DNA of 64,000 nucleotides. Origin: Montifringilla adamsi. Taxonomy: Eukaryota; Chordata; Aves; Passeriformes; Passeridae. Made by a program: the position numbers and the translations under genes. Shown piece after piece: positions 51,648 through 62,562 of the stretch (the first letter of the stretch is position 1; each line of letters starts with the position of its first letter). A model generated the notes under the pieces. That model ran no database searches, was not told where the DNA came from, and saw only the letters and a program-made list of their open reading frames with translations. The DNA is taken from NCBI GenBank assembly GCA_017590115.1, contig JAGGNK010013558.1, positions 13,505,752 to 13,569,751 on the forward strand, read 5' to 3'.

Positions 51648-54600
51648 CTGGAGGAAGAGAAGGAGGAGGAAAGTAAATGCTTTTCACTTCTAGATGTGCA
51701 TTTTAAGCAGCCACAGGAAAAATAAGCATTCAGAGAAGCATCCACACAACAGGACACAAAGCCCAGCAGGGAGTTAGGAGGCAGACCTGCACATGGCAGT
51801 GCAGGGCACAGCCAGTCACCTGCTGCTGAGGGATGGGAGAACTCTCCTAGGAAAATAAAATCTATTAATGCTTTGTTTTGTTAAGATGCAAATAAAGGAG
51901 TCGGCTAATAGTAGCTCATATGGCAGAGTCCAGACATATTTAAACTATGCATTCAGCTAAAATTGCTGTATTTCTTCACATAACCACATTATCTTGCTCA
52001 GAGAGGCAGGTTCCTATTCACAGCCCTGAACAATGCCATAAGAAAGTACTCTGCAAAAAGCCTGGAGATTTAGAAAATTTGAATACCCTACCAAACCAAC
52101 TATTCAGTTCCACCACAGGAAGAAAAGTGATGTTTCAGGAATAAAAAAAAATAATAAATAGGACATACATAAAAATATTTCAGACACCATCAAAGGCACT
52201 TTGCTGAGAAGGAAGAAGAGGAGAGTGGGTTTGGGTAGAGACAGGGCATGAAAGACAAGTGACCTCATACAGATTTCCCAGTTGTGACCAACTCAAAAAT
52301 TCTTCTTTGTATTCATTTTGGGTTTTTTTTAAGACTTGACCCTCTCCCTCTCAGGGGACAGTGAGGACTAGCTGTTCCCTAAAAAACAAGGAGCTGAGCT
52401 TGACATGGAAGCCAGAAGAGCAGAGAACCCTCGAGGCAGGGTCATCTCCCACAGCACCTATCAGGGCATGCCTGGGGGCAGCAGAGGAGCTCGACCACAG
52501 GTTCAGATCATCAGACAAGACCGTGGTGGTGAGGCAGGTCTGGGTCCAACCAGCAGGTCCCTTCATGTGTCAGGATCCAGATCAGGATGTGCAGCAAAGC
52601 AGGGGCACAGCAGTGACTGAGCTGAAGCCTCACTACAGCAGAGCTCTGGGTGAGGCTGGTCAGCACTGACAAGGTCTAAGAGAGCACACAAATCCTCGAC
52701 AGTGCCTTCAGTAAAACTAAAAATCTCATAACAAGCTCCTCAGTCTAGTGTCAGGAGCTGATCTCTTGCAGGAGACTTACTCTGACGAAGAGATGACTTC
52801 AGGCTGAGTAGGAAAGTTTTCTTTCAGCTGAGATGAAGTGACAAATCATGCACTTTAGGGAGAAGCCTCAGAGCAAATTGCATCCATAAGTACATTTCAA
52901 ACAATATTTTTCCCACATTGCAGCAATTATGCTGTTGCCAAACCTTCTGATTCTGAAGGACTGTGAGGTTTCTTTGACAAATGTCATCATCAATGTTGCA
53001 TTAAAATGCAAAATAGAAGAGGCAACCAAAAGATGCAATTTCAACTCCTGAATTTTACAATACTACTTTATTTTACTATTGTTCATTTTTATTCAAAGGG
53101 GTGGAGAGAAAAGATAATTATTCTTGTCAAATTTTCCAAAATAATCAGCTCTTTTTCATAAGGGAGAGACAATACAATGCTGCTAGGTTTTCACTTGAAT
53201 TCAATAGTTAGAAACATGTGGAGTGAGTGATACCAACTGGATCAATAGATAGTGCAGGAATACTGAGTCACAGTGGCAACCTGAAAAGCCTATGATTTTA
53301 TTTTCAGTTGAACCCTTTACCCCAACATTTCTTTTGAAAATAAAGCACCTTAATATTGGACTAAGACTAAAAGAGAAAAAAAAAAAAGTCCAATAAACCC
53401 ACAAATACAGAAACTGGAACTTAGCATTTTTATATGTATTTCAGTGGATGGAGGGTTAAAGTCTGGTATCTTTTTGAAGTCAGAACAATGACATTTAATA
53501 TGGTTCCTGTTAATTTTGACAGTGAAGGATAATTAGGAACCATTTCCTGCATGGTACAGAAGGACAATGCTCACCTCCATGGCCTCTGTTACACTGAGTG
53601 CCACTTGGAAGGTTAGATCACCTTATGAATAAAGTGTGGTCACAAAAGCGCTGAATTGTTCCAAGTCTTCCCGTCCAAGCTGACATTTTAGAGGTGTGGG
53701 AGAAAGCAGGTCTTTGCAGGCAGATACTGCCTAAATATCTGACATAGACATTATCCCTACTTGTCCCTAACACCCCAGAGTGAAGGCTTCTCCCTCTGTA
53801 GTCTGTAATTCTGCAGACAGGTGTCCTCTCCTACCTAAAATGGCCACTTTAACCCAGGGGTTTTGCAGCAAGAGACACCTCTGACCCTGATGCCACACTG
53901 GTAGCTCAGTGTTGCTCACTCCTGCCTGCTCAGACACCATCCCAAGGGCAGGAATGCTCTCACAGCACTGCTCAGCAGACATTTCATCCTTGTTCCCAGC
54001 ATCTCTGCTGCTCCACCCAACTACCCACCCAGAAAAGACACTCCCAGGCTTTTGAATCACTTCTTGACACATGCTTCAACCCACAGCAAGCTATCTATTA
54101 GTAAAAGGAAATTCACAGGTGGCTTTGGGAGGCTTCAATATTCTTCAGTCTTGCACTGAAAAGGAAAACCCCTGTGTGCAAGCAGTGTAAATGATCATGT
54201 ACTTTTACTGTATATAATCTGGTCTCCTCACAATCCGTCATACAAAGCAGTAGCTCTGAATAATTTTGAAAGAAACCTAAAAAAAATAACATTTTTCCTC
54301 TGTGCCTCCCTCTCCTCCTACTGCTGTCAAGCCAAAATAACTCTATTGCTTCCTTTTTCCTCCACCAGATTGATGCTTTTTAGTTCCTCACCACTTTTTC
54401 ATCAGAACACCCCACCACATCAGCATGGAGCCTAAAGTAACAAGCAAGGAAAAGGAAAGGAATAAAAGACTCTGGAAACATCTGGTCCCCACTACATTAT
54501 TTGTCTTCTCTTTCAAAAACATGTTGAAAGTCTCTCATGCTTTCTAGAAGCTAACACACTGGTTATTGGAAAGAAAAAAGAGACCCAAGTGTAGTTTTCT

Positions 54601-54787
54601 CAATGAACATCTAAGCTGTACCTGTGCCTTTCAGTCACTTTGTAGTAGTGAGATCACTTTCCTTGCTGCTTTCCTTCAGAAAAAAATGCACAAGTATTGT
54701 ATTTCCAGCATAGCAGTGAGGAAGAGTTAATTAATAATAATTATTATACTACTTATCTCTTACTCTGCAAGATAATTTTTTGAGCTT

Positions 54788-54985
54788 AAAAAAAAACACT
54801 TTGCAAACATTATCTGATTAAAACATGCTTCCCCATTTATCTATTCCATTCTTTGGGTGGCAGATAAGTGACTCTAATGTTCCACCCTTTGTAGGGGGAA
54901 AACAGACAGACAGGTGAAGCAGCTTGGACAAAGATGCAGGCAGGAAGGGAGCTGGGTTGTAACCGAGGATTTCAAAAGGACCAAG
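54788..54985 (+). repeat. Possible MIR-like relic with an insertion
   Basis: ACACTTTGCAAACATTATCT and GATTAAAACATG, then CCCCATTTAT, resemble the MIR middle. After about 60 unrelated bases, ACAGGTGAAGCAGCTTGGAC, GGAGCTGGGTTGTAACC and AGGATTTC resemble its 3' part in the right order. Confidence 0.5.
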
Positions 54986-55036
54986 TGATTCAGGAGCAAT
55001 ATCTCTTGGCCATATGATCTTTAGACTTCCTATCTG

Positions 55037-55081
55037 CAGCATTTAGTACTGTAAAATACTAAATGTAAATACTAAATGCTG
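55037..55081 (+). repeat. Perfect 12-base inverted repeat (hairpin)
   Basis: CAGCATTTAGTA (55037-55048) and TACTAAATGCTG (55070-55081) are exact reverse complements with a 21-base loop. The loop repeats TACTAAATG once more in direct orientation at 55057-55066, so two alternative stems are possible. Confidence 0.85.
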
Positions 55082-56794
55082 GATGATGGAATGTGGCATT
55101 TTCAGCTTAGACTAAAATGGCCAAAGAAAGTATCAATATCCCAGAGTTCTGGGCCACTCGAAAACAGAGTTCAAATGGAAAGTAAAATGTTTCTCTCTTC
55201 TAATCTGTTGATGCATTCCCTTGGTCAAAAATACTTTCCACCTGGAGTTTGGTGTCCTCATTTTCCATGTCTGGACTTCTTTACGTCTCTAAGTGTAGTT
55301 ATTAAGTGCAAGACACTTCAGTAGCACCGTGATTCATACCATAAAAACCAGTGTTTAACAATTTTCTGGGCATGGCTGTTATTTTGGGGTCTGCCACATT
55401 GGAAAGCAAAAAATGCACAACACAACTTCCTTTTCAAAGGGCAAATCCCTGATAAGATATTTTTGTTGCCAATATTTCAGGCAGAATCCCAGATGAAGTA
55501 GAATATTCCCCCAGCCATTGTGCCATTAAGGCATTCAGTCACACTGCAAAGCCCAGGTGCTCTCAGAGAGAGGCTGTTGTCTCACCCTCTCACAAATATT
55601 AATTATTAGAGCAAAGAAGTGACCTGCTAATGTTATCTTTATTTCATCTAATGTGATTATAAAGGTGCTGAAAAGAGAAAATATAGTTCTGACATTGTTG
55701 TATCATTAAACAGCCAAGTTTTTAGTGCTGATGTGAGAACAAAACACTCCTTGTACCTCCTAACTACGTGACCACTGTCTGAAAAAGCTGGAGGTTAGAT
55801 AATGAACCATGAAACTGAAGGCACAAGCACATTGTCACCAATTCAACACTCAGCTGCCATTATTCCTTAAATAATTTTCCAGAAAGGAATATTATTCAGT
55901 ATATAAAAGCTGCCAAGACAGCAAGAGAATTAGATGATCTTATTGTAACTGCAACTGTTTATCATGGGTGTATCCTGTCACTTCACAGAGACAATAAAAT
56001 AGAGCAGAATTGTCACTCAGCTACTTTCTGACAAGAGCTCTGGTAATATTCTCCACAACATAAAAACTCTTGTGAGACGTATGAGAAAGGAACACAGTGA
56101 CACAGCTGTGCCACAACATTCGTCTTTATGAGTAAACTACCCCATCCACAGGGAAGATGAATGCCAAAGATCAGCCAAGCTGCTTCACACAGACATCTCA
56201 CCAATGAGCTTTTCCTCCCCCTGTCCTTCAGCTCAGAGGTGTCTCTCTGTGAAGGCCCTGCTGCAAAAGCAACTAAAGGCATGCCTGGGTTCCTTTGTAT
56301 TTTTGAAAGTGTATCACTTTTCACATATTTATTAATAATTCCTGGTAAAAATAATTGGATGAGATTCCCTTCAAAATATGCAGCCCCACCTTAGGGTACT
56401 TGTGACCAGGGTGAATGGAACTGAAGTGAGCTCTTTCCCCAAAATACTGGCAGTGTGATATCACTGTAGCAATCCCAACTCCTCCTCTTCTGAGACAAAG
56501 CCTGAGCATTCCCAGCCACACTAGTTTCACATCCCTCCCCCCTGCAACTTCTAATGACTGAGAATCTCTTCTACAATCATTGAAATAAAAACATTAACGT
56601 TTCAGTAGAGGTGAAAATGTGTGTGCATGCACATTCTTGTGTACACAAAAATATGTGAAAACCAGAAACACACAATAAATGAGAGACAACAAGTACTTAT
56701 TCTAGATGATTATGTTGACATATAACTCAATGTACAGCTAGAAAACACAGAACATTCCAAATCAATAAAACAATTCTCTCATATATTCTGAACA

Positions 56795-56905
56795 AGAATC
56801 TGATTACAGGCTTAATTGCACAATCATGGCTTAATCTTGGAAGTCAGCTGCTGTTTAATCACTGCACAATAGCTGCCTTGCTAATGATATGGGAAGCCAC
56901 TGCAG
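56795..56905. promoter_or_regulatory. Candidate conserved non-coding element
   Basis: Inference. GAATCTGATTACAGGCTTAA, TTGCACAATCATGGCTTAAT (two GGCTTAAT repeats, one containing a bicoid-like GGCTTAATC), CTGCTGTTTAATCACTGCAC and GCTAATGATATGG fall within 110 bases, spaced like a compact enhancer. Confidence 0.3.
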
Positions 56906-57604
56906 TGGTACCCAGCATGATAAGTCTGCCCATACTCAGAGAAGCCAGAGACTACAGGCATGTAAAGGGAAACCACTGAACCACATATGTGAGCTCTTGA
57001 GGTAGAAAATATTAAGGTCAGGTGCATGAAGGTCAGCAAAGAGTCCTTGAAACAAAATAAAATAGCTACTCAAAGTGCTGTAGACAGATGCTAGGCTGAG
57101 AGAGGATAATCTGGGCCTTCAACCCCTCCCCACCCCACCCCTGGAAAAAAATTCCAGCAGAAACTGGGACAACTTCTGAGGCTCTGGCACACTGCAAAAG
57201 CAGCCTGAAACAAACAACTTGCACAAATATCAGCACTGAGCTTGTCATGATTCCTTTACACCACTGTTGTATGTTCAACCCATTCTTTGGCTCCTCAGCT
57301 CCTATATCTCTTACAAAAGTCTGAGTATGCAACAGAAAGATAAAGATCCCATCCAGCTCTTTTCTTCCCAGACAGGGGAAAACACAACTACACTACTTCT
57401 TCCTCCTGGGCAAGGGAATTCTGCATATTCCCTGGCATCTAATAGCGAGATCTCACTTGTGGCTGTTGTCTGAGGGTGGAAGCACAAAACACATTGAGCC
57501 AGCACCAATTTAGAGTGGCAAGAGGCTCCTGACATCAGTGCAGTTAACAGAAGTGAAACAGTAGAGAAAGGAAGGCGCAAATTATTCACCAAAGCTGCAC
57601 TTAC

Positions 57605-57692
57605 TTGTAGTAGCAGATCTCCTGGCCTGCCCGAGTCCAGCGAGGTCTGCCTTGCAGAGCTTCCCTCACCGAGTACATGACCAGCTGCATGC
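57605..57692 (-). CDS. AGBL1: AGBL1 exon E, N-domain
   Basis: The exon is 88 bases: two leading bases, 28 codons and two trailing bases. It encodes (G)[18 protein letters not shown] then [10 protein letters not shown](K). The family motif here is GMxPxMYSxxEAL, then W-x-R-x-G-x-x-ICYYKN, and all of it is present. One oddity is LV where most relatives have a Pro in GMQP; this is a single substitution from my memory of the family, not an alignment. The acceptor is TTTTCTGCAG and the donor a perfect GTAAGT. The trailing AA forms Lys with the first A of exon F, recovering YYKNHY, a strong check on both boundaries. Confidence 0.9.
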
Positions 57693-60600
57693 CTGCAGAA
57701 AACAGGACAGTTTCAGGTGATGTGACTTCCCTGGCTGGAAAAGACAGGAGTGGGAAGGAAAAGGCTAAAGAAGCAGCATCATTATTTTGTCCGTGCTCTC
57801 TCTGCTGAGAGTTTTTGCAGAGTAAATACATTCCCAAAGCCTCGTGTTTTGTTCTGAGACAGTCATATCTGTACAAAAAGTCCCTCCAGAAGAAATGAGG
57901 TGAATGGAGTTTATTAAAAAATAAATTATTCTTCTGGCCTTTGCAAACCATTTTGTTTACAAACAGAGTAAGGGAAAGAAAGTAATACGAATCATGGCAT
58001 CAACAAGATCAGTAATTTGGTTAGTCTAATATTTTATGCTTGGCTGCACTATTATTGAACTCCCAATCCTACCGTAGCATCAGAGATCAGTGTTGCATCT
58101 AGAACTCTACCTTCTGAAATCAGCAAGCAAAATTACAATGTTTTAAACTTACTATTAGTCCTAAATACCACCTAACCATCATAAATGCTGATAACAATAG
58201 CACTGCATTATCCCAGAGCATGATCTCTTCCTGACCTCCAAAATATTATTGTTTCATGCCCTGAGGGGCAAGGCTTTCTCTGATCTGAGCTGCACTTCCA
58301 TTACTCACAACTCCATGAAGCCATCCCATCTGCAGGGAGTTTTTGTATCAATTTCCTTTGCTGTACACACCTGCCTGCTCTTTAGGGGGGGGTGAGGATG
58401 CTGCCCTCCCCAGCAGAGCTCTCTGCACAGGGTGTCCCTGGCCAGGGACTTCAGGGGAGGCTCCTGTCAGCAGCTCCAGCGGACCCAGCACAGCCACAGC
58501 TGAGCCCAGCAATGATGCTGGCACCACTTCTGCAAGAGCACATTTAAGAAAGACAAAAATGCCCTCCCAAGTATTTTTGCACGTTGATAAGTTGCCCCCC
58601 AAGCCTTCTCTTGGCTGTTCTCGAGCTGCGGGGAGGTGATGCTTGAAAATCATTAATACTGATGGCATTTCCATTAACAGCTATTCAGCTCCCTTCTTCC
58701 TTTGGGTTTCTCTGTTAAGCTCTCCAGCTTCTCTTCTGGAGCCCAGAAGTATCATCAGCAATGCCTTTCCAGCTCACCTTGGGCTGTGCTGTGGGGCAAC
58801 ACTAACTCACCACAGCCAGGAGCAGCTTCTAGAATGCTGTTTTCTGACCCAGTGCTGTGAATTATGTACAAGAGACAATTCTGTGTTTGGTACCAGGACA
58901 TGGTCACCACTAATTTTGAGAGACCCAGGCCTGTCCAGATGCCCAGCTGATCAGGGAGGGGATGTGAGGCTCAGTGTCTGCAGGGCTCTTGATATCTGAA
59001 TGCCAGCTCCTGCCCTTCTGAGTCCAAAGGACTCACACACGAAACTGTCTTGAAGCAATGGTTGCTCCTAGTCTGCCATTTCATTCTAATGGAAAAAAAA
59101 ATTCCTTTTTACTTCCCCTGTAGAAATGTTCAGTTTTAGAAAACAAACTGAAATCAGGGTTCTGATGAAATCTCCCATGGCAGAGTAAGTTAGTGAAAGA
59201 GGGGGAAGGAGACAGGTGGAGGCTGTGCCTCCTGTCTTGCTCTGCTCCTGGCCACAACTATTTCATTAAATATCCTTTCTGCTGATTTGAAAGTCACACA
59301 GTGCCATCTAACCAAGAGCAAATGGGAAAAATCAAACCAGACAAGTAACCAGGAGCTGCAAAGAATTGCCACCCAGGGCACTTTGGCACTACATCACAAC
59401 TGCAGGCTTTTTGTCTCAGAGTGTGGGCATTAGCCCAGGAAGGTGCAGAGGGAATGTGACACATAAACAGCATCTCTTACCACTGCTCTGTGTAAATGCT
59501 CTGCAAGTGCTGGAAGGGGTAGTGAGCCTTGCTCAGCCAAGCCAGACAAGCTGGAGCTTCACTGCCCACAAAGGAATTGCTAATAGCCAACCCCACAAAC
59601 AAGCCATCCAAGAGCCAGCCATGGCTTAGCCTCCCTCCTTAGTCCAGATGGTATTTTCACATTTCTCTTCCAAATATATTATTCATTGCATGCTTGAACA
59701 TGTGAGTCATGTGCAGTTTCAGGTACACAAAATTAGATTATAAATGCTGACAACAGCCAAACTAGCAGATAACGTTCCACTAACAATAGCCTGAATCTCT
59801 GGCTACAAGAGTGAAGGGACTAGGGGCTACATCAACAATTGCATTGTGGTTTAAAATAGGACATCAGCATCCTTCATTTTCAGGCTCCTGCCACACACAC
59901 CACACTGAATTGTTTGATAATTCAGGTAAGAACTATAAGATGACTAAAATAATTAAATTGGGGTCTGTTTGAATACTTGAACTTCGGCCCTTTGGGTTAA
60001 AGAGTAAATGCCTTTTAATTTATGATGTCACTCATCCAGCCAGTTTTAAACACACAAGCGATTCCAACTCCTAAGGCTGTTTGTTATAGGTACATTGATC
60101 CTCAGAGAGTTGTCCTGGTGATGCTAGAGGCTGTAGCCACAGGGCTTCAGAGGAATGCAAAGTCTAATATTATGGACTTATTAAACATTCTGAGCCAGGT
60201 CTTGGAGCTGGTGTAAATTAAGAGAGCTCCGTGGAAACAAACCAAAAAAACCCCCAGCCTGTGCTAGCTAAGAATTCAATCCACAGTATCCCTGCACTAG
60301 AAATAATTTCTTTCTAAAATGGGCATTGAAAGATGAGATTTGCCCTGCCTGTTTCTGAACAATTCTGCCTTTCTCCTGAACCATGACAGGAGCTCAAGGA
60401 CAGCAAGGAACAGAATTTTTTATCTTCATTAATATCAACAGAAATTTCAGTAGGTCTGAAGATGTCTTACTAGATAAGACCAAAGAATCATTAATATTTG
60501 TTTGAGGATTATCACATTTACTTAAATCTTAGAAGTACTTTTCAATCCTATGCTGCTCATTCAGTTCCAACAGATTGCCTTTCCCCCTCAACCCCAGTGC

Positions 60601-60882
60601 TGTTCTTCTTCAGTTCTGGTCTATAAACACAACAGTGATGTTTATTTCCTTCCACAAATCCTCTCCTAGGTCTCAATATTCCGTTTCCTCCTCAGTCCTC
60701 CTGAGGATAGACAAGAGTTCCTTGACAAATATAAAGTGACTTTCTCAGTGGACTTCAGGGCAGATAAGATTGAATTTACAGCCTCCCTTATACTTATAGA
60801 CACGGAGAGTTTGAAACCTTTATGGCATTAAAAAGATATTTTTGTGAAGAGAAGGCTGCCCCAATTCCCCCAAGGCTCATAC
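57693..60882 (-). other. AGBL1: AGBL1 intron, 3.19 kb
   Basis: Intron between exons D and E. Positions 58370-58530 are GC-rich with a run of eight G at about 58386; open frames there are composition-driven. Positions 59990-60240 form a non-repetitive stretch with mixed TAAT-type motifs that could be conserved. No CR1 copy seen. Confidence 0.85.
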
Positions 60883-61031
60883 CGTAATTAAACTGGCTGT
60901 TGAACTTCTCACAGTTGATGATGTTGAAGCGATAGGGAACCGCCGACTTCATGTCACGGACCTCGAAGTAGAACCACTGGTGGTGCTGGCTGCTGTTCAC
61001 ATCTGCATTCAGAATTAGGTCATACTCAAAC
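60883..61031 (-). CDS. AGBL1: AGBL1 exon D, N-domain core
   Basis: This 149-base exon has one leading base, 49 codons and one trailing base. It encodes [20 protein letters not shown], then [20 protein letters not shown] and EKFNSQFNY. The sequence [23 protein letters not shown] and SQFNYG is the most conserved part of the CCP N-domain. The pattern of alternating hydrophobics fits its beta-sandwich fold. The last G joins GC from the next exon to make the Gly of the GMQ motif. The acceptor follows a T-rich run (61032-61050) ending TTTACAG, and the donor is GTATGA, a slightly atypical but usable site. NADVNSSQH is one of the stretches that points to AGBL1 rather than AGTPBP1. Confidence 0.9.
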
Positions 61032-61050
61032 CTGTAAAAAAAAAAATAAA
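61032..61050 (-). promoter_or_regulatory. AGBL1: T-rich polypyrimidine tract at exon D acceptor
   Basis: On the minus strand a run of ten T, preceded by TTTTA, leads into TACAG and exon D. A homopolymer this close to the splice site may vary in length between individuals. Confidence 0.7.
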
Positions 61051-61366
61051 AGCAGCGGCCATGAACACCTCCTGTCTGCCACTGAACATGCTGACAGCAG
61101 GCTATGCAGTCAAATTGATTGATATTTTGCGAGCATCACCATCAAACACCATTAAATACTCACACTATAACAGTCAAAACATTTTGAGCTCTGTTTTCTG
61201 AATCATGTTCCTTCCATGACATCCAGGTGTTAGAAAGCAAAATAAGCTCCACATCATCTAACCTGCTTCCCTGGCTGACCCTTTCCAAACCCAGGAGAAG
61301 GCACCATCCCGATGCTGTGGCCACAGCAGCAGGCAGGCTGGGACACCTCTGTGCAGGGGTACTTAC
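61032..61366 (-). other. AGBL1: AGBL1 intron, 335 bases
   Basis: The shortest visible intron, between exons C and D. Its 5' end carries overlapping donors (GTGAGT four bases ahead of GTAAGT). Its 3' end is a long T-rich tract ending TTTACAG. No other feature seen. Confidence 0.88.
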
Positions 61367-61456
61367 TCACGCACTTGGATCACCTTCCGAAGGTTTCCTG
61401 ACTCAAACTTGGAGAAAAATGTCAGACAGCCTGGAGCAGCTGGGCTTGAGAGACTG
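61367..61456 (-). CDS. AGBL1: AGBL1 exon C, start of the CCP N-domain (NAGNAG acceptor)
   Basis: The exon is 90 bases: one leading base, 29 codons and two trailing bases. It encodes SLSSPAAPGCLTFFSKFESG then NLRKVIQVR and the first two bases of a Glu codon. FESGNLRK is a hallmark of the cytosolic carboxypeptidase N-domain, which is thought to fold against the catalytic domain. The acceptor is a CAGCAG tandem, so the exon can start at 61456 or at 61453. The frame is kept either way and the difference is one Ser. The donor is GTAAGT at 61366-61361, chosen because it leaves GA to complete Glu with the next exon. An overlapping GTGAGT four bases upstream would shift the frame. The first 12 or so residues are low-complexity and poorly conserved in the family. 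Confidence 0.85.
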
Positions 61457-62478
61457 CTGGAAAGCAAAGCAAAGACACCTGTAGCAGATTGCTTCAAAGA
61501 GAAGCCTTCCCCAGCACCTTTTATATGCTAAAATTTGCTTTAATCATTTTTTTAATAAGCAAGACCTTGGGAAGGACGAGGTGAGCAAATCCATAACCTT
61601 CCTATCCAATGCAGCTTTTTCTCTCTACTCTTGCTTAGTAATTCTAAATGATATCTTTCCTTTTCCCAATACTCTCTTTTGTCACTGTCCATGTTTGCTT
61701 TCTTTATTCCAGTTACTTTCCAACTGGACTCTTCCTATTATTTCATTAATTGCAGGAGGCAGTGTTATACAATTACTCTATATTTACTCTTCCTTCATCT
61801 ATAGAGTTTCTTTCTCCCACTGCTTAGAAACCTTTAAATCAATCCTAATTAACTTCATAACTTTCTCCTACCTCAAACTTTCACCTCTTTTCTACTCCAA
61901 AAAATGTTCTCTAAGTCACCTATCCTTCCTCTGAACGCAATTTCTTTAAAGCTTGGGATCCTCTCAACTGCCAAGTGCTAAATCTCCTCACAGACCATAG
62001 CTGAGTGCTTACAGCTTTCACAAGGCCAGATGTTTGAGGGTTTTTTTTTGAAGTGCTGTGTGAGTGTCACACTTGTGAAGCATGGTACATCTACAGCCTG
62101 TGACACTGGCTGTGCAGACACTCCATGGGAAATTCTGCCACAGGGGCTGGAGAAGATGGATTTGTCAGTACAGTTCCCAGCACCTCTGTTCCAAATCACT
62201 GCACGCAATGCAGACAGATCCAGGGACAACCTACAGTCCCTTTGATGTGTGGATTTTCTCGTTCTGTCTGAAAGTTCTGATGATTTCCTGCTCCAGTGGC
62301 TTCCACAACAAATCCTTTCCCTGGAGTCACCTAGAAACAATCTACCCCTCCTGGATATTTTCTCTGGTAGGCCTTTATGTCCTGTTACTTTGCCTTTATC
62401 AGAGTTGATCAAGTAAACTGAGCTCAGTGACAGCACTGGCAGTGCCCCTGGTTGCAGCACTGAATTTAAGGGACCCAC
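61457..62478 (-). other. AGBL1: AGBL1 intron, 1.02 kb
   Basis: Intron between exons B and C. It contains a 166-codon minus-strand open frame (61978-62478) that abuts exon B but is in an unrelated context and has no family match; I read it as chance. Positions 61590-61930 are pyrimidine-rich on the plus strand. Confidence 0.85.
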
Positions 62479-62562
62479 CTGGGATCATCTAAATCAAACA
62501 CAGTTCTTCCTATCACATCCCCCGGCTGGATTAGGCGGCGAACATCATCAAGGACTTTGTCT
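62479..62562 (-). CDS. AGBL1: AGBL1 exon B
   Basis: This 84-base exon has one leading base, 27 codons and two trailing bases. It encodes DKVLDDVRRLIQPGDVIGR followed by TVFDLDDP. The family carries the same unit between the GVQR motif and the FESGNL motif, with conserved DVxRLIxPxD and VFDLDxP. The acceptor is a clean pyrimidine tract ending TTTTTCCCAG and the donor is GTGGGT. The exon's trailing AG pairs with the first base of exon C to give Ser, whichever of the two tandem acceptors there is used. A second AG lies two bases inside the exon, but using it would break the frame. Confidence 0.85.

Larger units (their letters stand above)
51648..57604 (-). other. AGBL1: AGBL1 intron, 5.96 kb
   Basis: Intron between exons E and F. 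It holds a MIR-like relic at 54788-54985, followed at once by a perfect 12-base inverted repeat at 55037-55081, and an enhancer-like stretch at 56795-56905. A moderately GC-rich part at 52380-52640 has open frames on more than one strand without recognisable protein. Nothing else stands out. Confidence 0.85.

Noticed and set aside
61978..62478. 166-codon minus-strand open frame beside exon B
   Set aside because: It runs through intron C-B, has no family motif, and lies out of phase with the true exon end at 62479. The clear GTGGGT donor and in-phase next exon explain the sequence.
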